From an uncultured Dorea sp. (GTDB lineage: Bacteria; Bacillota; Clostridia; Lachnospirales; Lachnospiraceae): a stretch of 17,233 nt of DNA. Below the pieces are notes generated by a model. That model was not told the origin of the DNA. It saw nothing but the letters and a program-made list of their open reading frames with translations, and searched no databases. Shown piece by piece: positions 14,498-17,233 of the stretch. Position numbers and translations under genes: made by a program. The stretch is taken from positions 76,436 to 93,668 of the forward strand of contig CAJULU010000005.1 in the NCBI GenBank assembly GCA_910587575.1, read 5' to 3'. How positions within the stretch are numbered: the first letter of the stretch is position 1; every line of letters begins with the position of its first letter.

Positions 14498-14914
14498 TTA
14501 TTTCCCAAGATTGTCCGGTCCAAAGCCAAGCGGCAGCAGTTCTTTTAATGTATACTCTGACTGCCTGTCTTCCCCGTCTGCCAGAACAATTTTAAATGTT
14601 TCCGGATTGCAGAATTCCATCATGACCTGGCGGCAGACTCCGCATGGCGCACACAGGTCATTTCCGTCCGTTCCCTCCATTCCGCCTGCAATCGCAATCT
14701 TTTCAAATTCCCTTTCCCCATCATATACGGCTCTGAAAAATGCCGTTCTTTCTGCGCAGTTTGTCGGCCCGTATGCAGCATTTTCAATATTGCATCCATG
14801 ATAGATTTTTCCGCTCTTTGTCATAAGGGCAGCGCCTACACTATGATGTGAATACGGAACATAGGCCCGTTCTCTGGCTTTTTTTGCTTCTGAAAGCAGT
14901 TCTGCGTTTGTCAT
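14498..14914 (-). CDS. cdd: Cytidine deaminase
   Basis: A 138-residue homotetramer-type cytidine deaminase, the usual bacterial length. It converts cytidine and deoxycytidine to uridine and deoxyuridine in pyrimidine salvage, in the cytoplasm. Zinc and catalytic motifs are complete: HGCNIENAAYGPTNCAERTAFF (C and catalytic E) and CAPCGVCRQVMMEF (two zinc cysteines). The N-terminal AKKARERAYVPYSHHSVGAAL gives the substrate-binding PYS..VGAA signature. The frame is open far upstream to 15115. The ATG at 14914 is chosen because GGAGG (complement of 14923-14927) lies eight bases away, whereas the ATG at 14920 is only two bases from it. Single-gene unit with its own terminator. Confidence 0.96.
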   Translation of the reverse strand: MTNAELLSEAKKARERAYVPYSHHSVGAALMTKSGKIYHGCNIENAAYGPTNCAERTAFFRAVYDGEREFEKIAIAGGMEGTDGNDLCAPCGVCRQVMMEFCNPETFKIVLADGEDRQSEYTLKELLPLGFGPDNLGK

Positions 14915-14948
14915 ATTCATTTCCTCCTTGCAGTACACATTCCATATC

Positions 14949-14977
14949 ATTATCTCCCATGAAAGGAAAATATGCAA
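14949..14977 (-). promoter_or_regulatory. Candidate promoter of cdd
   Basis: On the minus strand TTGCAT (14972-14977) and GATAAT (14949-14954) are 17 bases apart, upstream of the cdd ribosome binding site. The -10 box is good and the -35 box matches only its first three bases, so the call is tentative. Confidence 0.35.
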
Positions 14978-15021
14978 GAACAGAAACCGTGCTGAAATCT
15001 CCTTTATTTTCAAAAAACAGA

Positions 15022-15077
15022 TTGCGGTCTGCCCGATTAAAGTGTAATATAAATATACCGATACCCGATATATATTG
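15022..15077 (+). promoter_or_regulatory. Weak promoter and AT-rich operator of the first PadR gene
   Basis: TTGCGG (15022-15027) and TAATAT (15045-15050) are 17 bases apart on the plus strand. Just downstream, CGATATATATTG at 15066-15077 recurs exactly upstream of the second PadR gene (15654-15665). A 12-base motif shared by the leaders of two paralogous repressors is a natural candidate operator for one or both. Confidence 0.45.
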
Positions 15078-15138
15078 GACTGATATACAATCTGAATCAT
15101 GGCAAGCGAAAACAAGCTGAAAAAGAAAGGAGAATCGT

Positions 15139-15489
15139 ATGTCTGTAAGCAAGAATCAGATTTCCGGCAATACCTCTATGCTGCTTCTGAAACTTCTGTC
15201 AGAAAAGGATATGTATGGATATGAGATGATCGATACGCTGTCCACTCGTTCTGAACAGGTATTTGAACTGAAGGTGGGAACCCTCTATCCGCTGCTCCAC
15301 AGCCTGGTGCAGAACGGCTATCTGAACAGCTATGACCAGCAGGTGAACGGGAAGCTCCGCAAATATTATCAGATCACTGCCAGCGGGTGCAGATATCTGG
15401 ATAAAATGATAGAAGAATGGAACACTTATGCGAACGCAATCGGCAGAATGGTCGGCAGTAATGCAGGTGTCATCATGAATCATGGGTAA
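15139..15489 (+). CDS. PadR-family transcriptional regulator, copy 1
   Basis: A 116-residue PadR regulator (PF03551, winged helix). Recognition: LLLKLLSEKDMYGYEMIDTL, then the ligand/recognition region FELKVGTLYPLLHSLVQNGYLNSYDQ and the KLRKYYQITASGCRYLDKM wing. The C-terminal 20 residues diverge (GRMVGSNAGVIMNHG). AAAGGAGA precedes ATG 15139 at about six bases. The gene stands alone, followed by its own hairpin at 15529-15564. It is about 70 percent identical by eye to copy 2 over the first 90 residues. No separate target gene accompanies it, so it may act on the copy 2 operon or on its own promoter. Confidence 0.9.
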   Translation: MSVSKNQISGNTSMLLLKLLSEKDMYGYEMIDTLSTRSEQVFELKVGTLYPLLHSLVQNGYLNSYDQQVNGKLRKYYQITASGCRYLDKMIEEWNTYANAIGRMVGSNAGVIMNHG

Positions 15490-15528
15490 GAAAGGGATTT
15501 CACGGGAAAAGGATCTCACAAACAGGAT

Positions 15529-15564
15529 AAGGGACGGAGTGTAACGGTAAACACTCTGTCCCTT
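15529..15564 (+). terminator. Terminator-like hairpin after PadR copy 1
   Basis: AAGGGACGGAGTGT (15529-15542) pairs with ACACTCTGTCCCTT (15551-15564) over 14 positions with one G-T wobble and an eight-base loop. The following bases (GTTTCATCC) are only partly T-rich. The strong stem 40 bases after the stop supports a terminator between the two PadR units. Confidence 0.7.
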
Positions 15565-15609
15565 GTTTCATCCGCTTATTTCATTTGCTAATTTCATGAA
15601 ACAAATGTA

Positions 15610-15700
15610 TTGACATATATCGATTTTCGATGTAATATTATTATAACGATAAACGATATATATTGATTACAATCATATATTGGTAATCATATATATGATT
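15610..15700 (+). promoter_or_regulatory. Promoter and dyad operators of the PadR2-HAAS/NfeD operon
   Basis: TTGACA (15610-15615) and TAATAT (15633-15638) are 17 bases apart. Between them sits a dyad ATCGA-TTT-TCGAT (15619-15631). Downstream are the shared motif CGATATATATTG (15654-15665) and a perfect 16-base palindrome AATCATATATATGATT (15685-15700), ending 11 bases before the ribosome binding site. Several dyads over one promoter suit autoregulation by dimeric PadR proteins. Which dyad is the true site cannot be told. Confidence 0.6.
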
Positions 15701-15729
15701 GAAGCAACAGAAAGGAAGGTGTGAACGAT

Positions 15730-16056
15730 ATGACAGTAAGCAGGAATCTGATTGCCGGGAATACATCCGTGCTGCTTCTGAAACTTCTGTCAGAGAAGGA
15801 TATGTATGGGTATGAGATGATCGATGCATTAGAGAAACGTTCGAATCACATATTCGAATTCAAGGCAGGAAGCCTTTACCCATTGCTCCACAGTCTGATG
15901 AAGAACGGATATCTGAATGGTTATGACAGAAAGGTAAACGGGAAGCTGCGCAGGTATTACCAGGTTACAGCCAACGGACAGAAATATCTCAGACGAATGG
16001 GAAAAGAGCGGAAACCTGACACGATTGCATTAGATATGATGATAGGTGGTGTTTGA
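15730..16056 (+). CDS. PadR-family transcriptional regulator, copy 2
   Basis: A 108-residue PadR regulator paralogous to copy 1, with LLLKLLSEKDMYGYEMIDAL, FEFKAGSLYPLLHSLMKNGYLNGYD and KLRRYYQVTANGQKYLRRM. A GTG at 15721 is in frame, but it abuts the AAGGAAGG at 15712-15719. ATG 15730 is correctly spaced and gives an N-terminus that aligns with copy 1. Its stop overlaps the start region of the HAAS-NfeD gene (TGATG), a layout typical of PadR regulators paired with a membrane protein carrying a HAAS/DUF1700 prefix domain. Expected role: ligand- or partner-responsive repressor of its own operon. Confidence 0.92.
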   Translation: MTVSRNLIAGNTSVLLLKLLSEKDMYGYEMIDALEKRSNHIFEFKAGSLYPLLHSLMKNGYLNGYDRKVNGKLRRYYQVTANGQKYLRRMGKERKPDTIALDMMIGGV

Positions 16057-16808
16057 TGATGAAGGCTGACAGATATTTGAAGGCGCTGACGAAACGTATC
16101 GAAAATTCGAGAATGCGGGAAGAAATCCTGCGGGAATACCAGGATCATATCCAGGACTGCAAGGAAGCTCTGATGGAATCCGGCATGAGCGAGGAGGCGG
16201 CCGAGGAAGAAGCCGTCCGGCAGATGGGAGATCCCGGGGAAGCGGGCCGGGAGATGAACCGGCTCTACAGACAGGTTCTGGATCTTGGCATGACCCTGTG
16301 GTTTTTAGGTATGTGTCTTCTCCTCCTGCCGTTCAGATGGCTCATTGAGTATGATCTGCCGCTGACTGTTCTTGAATATATAGGCAGAGCTTTTGTAATC
16401 TACGGCCTGCTCTTAAGTGCATGGGAGAAATACCATGACCTGGAGATCGGATATGTACACGCCGGAAACTGGACCGCCGGTATGGGTGCAATGAACAACA
16501 GCGGGCTGATTCTGGCGATCGGAGCCGCTCTACTGGCTCACGATATTCCAAGGGGCCTGTGGCTTACACTGACGCTGGCCGTAGTACAGATATTGCTAAG
16601 AAGCTTTATTCAGATGATGAACCAGAAAAGAGAGACAGAACTCTTATGGCAGGTCGGGATTGCGGATACGGCTGTCTCCTATAAGGGGAAGGGGACATTC
16701 TGCGGCAGGCAGATGAAGATTAAGGCCAGAGATGATGAGATACCGCCGGGAATGCCTATTATCATTGTGGCTATGGAGGGACCGAAACCGGTTGTGGAAA
16801 GAGTGTAA
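16056..16808 (+). CDS. Membrane protein with HAAS/DUF1700-type prefix and NfeD-like C-terminal OB fold
   Basis: A 250-residue protein. Residues 1-70 form a charged helical domain (YLKALTKRIENSRMREEILREYQDHIQDCKEALMESGMSEEAAEEEAVRQMGDPGEAGREMN). This is the pattern of permease-prefix/HAAS/DUF1700 domains that pair with PadR regulators. Hydrophobic segments follow at about 77-95, 103-123, 148-160 and 165-183. The last 55 residues (GIADTAVSYKGKGTFCGRQMKIKARDDEIPPGMPIIIVAMEGPKPVVERV) have the Gly spacing and G..I..G..V.V...EG..L.V layout of the NfeD soluble OB domain (PF01957). NfeD proteins assist SPFH/flotillin-like proteins and membrane proteases. Starts possible are TTG 16053, ATG 16056 and ATG 16059; 16056 is chosen from AGGTGG at 16044-16049. 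The combination is inferred by eye. Confidence 0.75.
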   Translation: MMKADRYLKALTKRIENSRMREEILREYQDHIQDCKEALMESGMSEEAAEEEAVRQMGDPGEAGREMNRLYRQVLDLGMTLWFLGMCLLLLPFRWLIEYDLPLTVLEYIGRAFVIYGLLLSAWEKYHDLEIGYVHAGNWTAGMGAMNNSGLILAIGAALLAHDIPRGLWLTLTLAVVQILLRSFIQMMNQKRETELLWQVGIADTAVSYKGKGTFCGRQMKIKARDDEIPPGMPIIIVAMEGPKPVVERV

Positions 16809-16825
16809 TACAGATGCTGATGCAA

Positions 16826-16850
16826 AGGCCGGTACAGACAGTGCCGGCCT
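16826..16850. terminator. Strong hairpin after the HAAS-NfeD gene
   Basis: AGGCCGGTAC (16826-16835) pairs with GTGCCGGCCT (16841-16850) over ten positions, one of them G-T, around AGACA. Outer bases TGCAAA and TTTGCA can extend the structure. No T-run follows immediately, so it may be an attenuating or processing hairpin between this gene and the ribonuclease-like lipoprotein. Confidence 0.5.
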
Positions 16851-16927
16851 GAAATGGCATTTGCACAAAAAATCTGTAGTATGAGTTTCCAATGTATGTT
16901 ATAGTATAGGCGGGAGGGTATGTTGAT

Positions 16928-17233
16928 ATGAAGTTTATTTTAGAGAACCGTATAAGGAATCATGTAAAAGCAAAAAAATGGCTGCAGTATTTTCTGGCTT
17001 CTTTATTGATCCTTGTGCTGTCAATGACCGGATGCGGCGCAGTACAGGAAGATAATCATAAGAATACAGGCGATACCGCAGTTAATCAGACTGCAGAAAG
17101 TCAGCCGGATACGCCGCCGGAAGAGGACGCAGCAGAACCGGCGGAAGACGGAACATACAGCAGTAAAGACGACGTGGCCCGATACATCTATCTTTATGGA
17201 CATCTTCCGTCTAATTTTATAACAAAAAAAGAA
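16928..17233 (+). CDS. Barnase-type ribonuclease-like lipoprotein, 5' part only (runs off the window)
   Basis: The frame starts at ATG 16928 (GGAGGG at 16913-16918, nine bases away) and stays open for 102 codons to the window edge. A basic N-region (RIRNHVKAKKW) leads to a hydrophobic core FLASLLILVLSMTGC with a lipobox-type cysteine at residue 36. An acidic, proline-rich linker follows (about residues 38-78). The segment from about residue 79 reads YSSKDDVARYIYLYGHLPSNFITKKE, which corresponds to the start of barnase (VADYLQTYHKLPDNYITKSEA). The catalytic Glu/Arg/His region lies beyond the window and cannot be checked. If complete, it would be an exported, membrane-anchored guanyl-type ribonuclease, needing an inhibitor such as barstar in the producer unless it is active only outside the cell. 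Confidence 0.75.
   Translation, partial: MKFILENRIRNHVKAKKWLQYFLASLLILVLSMTGCGAVQEDNHKNTGDTAVNQTAESQPDTPPEEDAAEPAEDGTYSSKDDVARYIYLYGHLPSNFITKKE

Noticed and set aside
1..17233. CRISPR arrays, tRNA or rRNA genes, insertion sequences, riboswitches
   Set aside because: No regularly spaced repeats, cloverleaf or rRNA signatures, transposase reading frames or recognisable aptamer cores were found on either strand.

Overview
The window looks like chromosome from an anaerobic Firmicute of class Clostridia, most likely Lachnospiraceae. This rests on the DUF4364 protein, a PF09820-type AAA-ATPase gene, the lepA-hemW pair, strong AGGAGG-type ribosome binding sites and near-consensus sigma-A promoters. 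Assignment to family is inference; there is no rRNA or tRNA in the window to confirm it.

Layout. (1) 43-2672, plus strand: a TIGR01212/YhcC-like radical SAM protein overlapping a DUF4364 regulator-like protein, then a split chromate transporter made of two half-size ChrA proteins with an ATGA overlap. (2) 2796-6594, minus strand: a three-gene cassette with its own promoter. It holds an ABC/OLD-like AAA ATPase, a small protein with a PD-(D/E)XK-like D...ExK core interrupted by an in-frame TGA, and a PF09820/PF08011 AAA-ATPase plus nuclease-fold gene that has lost its C-terminus to a frameshift. This resembles a decaying defence-type operon inserted beside housekeeping genes. (3) 6703-10807, minus strand: hemW, lepA (GTG start) and holA, which are core genes. 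(4) 11018-12734, minus strand: an M56 (BlaR1-like) membrane metallopeptidase and a BlaI/MecI repressor behind a consensus promoter. (5) 12884-14400, minus strand: two unrecognised genes, one secreted and one probably cytoplasmic, translationally coupled. Their leader carries two tandem 20-codon ORFs and a perfect 40-bp palindrome sitting on the promoter. (6) 14498-14914, minus strand: cytidine deaminase with a good terminator. (7) 15139-17233, plus strand: two paralogous PadR regulators, a membrane protein joining a HAAS/DUF1700-like prefix to an NfeD-like OB fold, and the start of a lipoprotein whose visible mature part matches the N-terminus of barnase-type ribonucleases. It is cut by the window edge.

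How the genes work together. The housekeeping block covers replication (HolA), translation (LepA) and haem handling (HemW). Around it lie small self-regulated stress or competition modules: repressor plus membrane sensor (BlaI/M56, and PadR2 with the HAAS-NfeD protein), an operator-controlled unknown secreted system, and a possible secreted ribonuclease. The points most worth a second look are the AAA/nuclease cassette with its two lesions, the palindrome-controlled mini-ORF leader and its two unknown genes, the HAAS-NfeD fusion, and the barnase-like lipoprotein.
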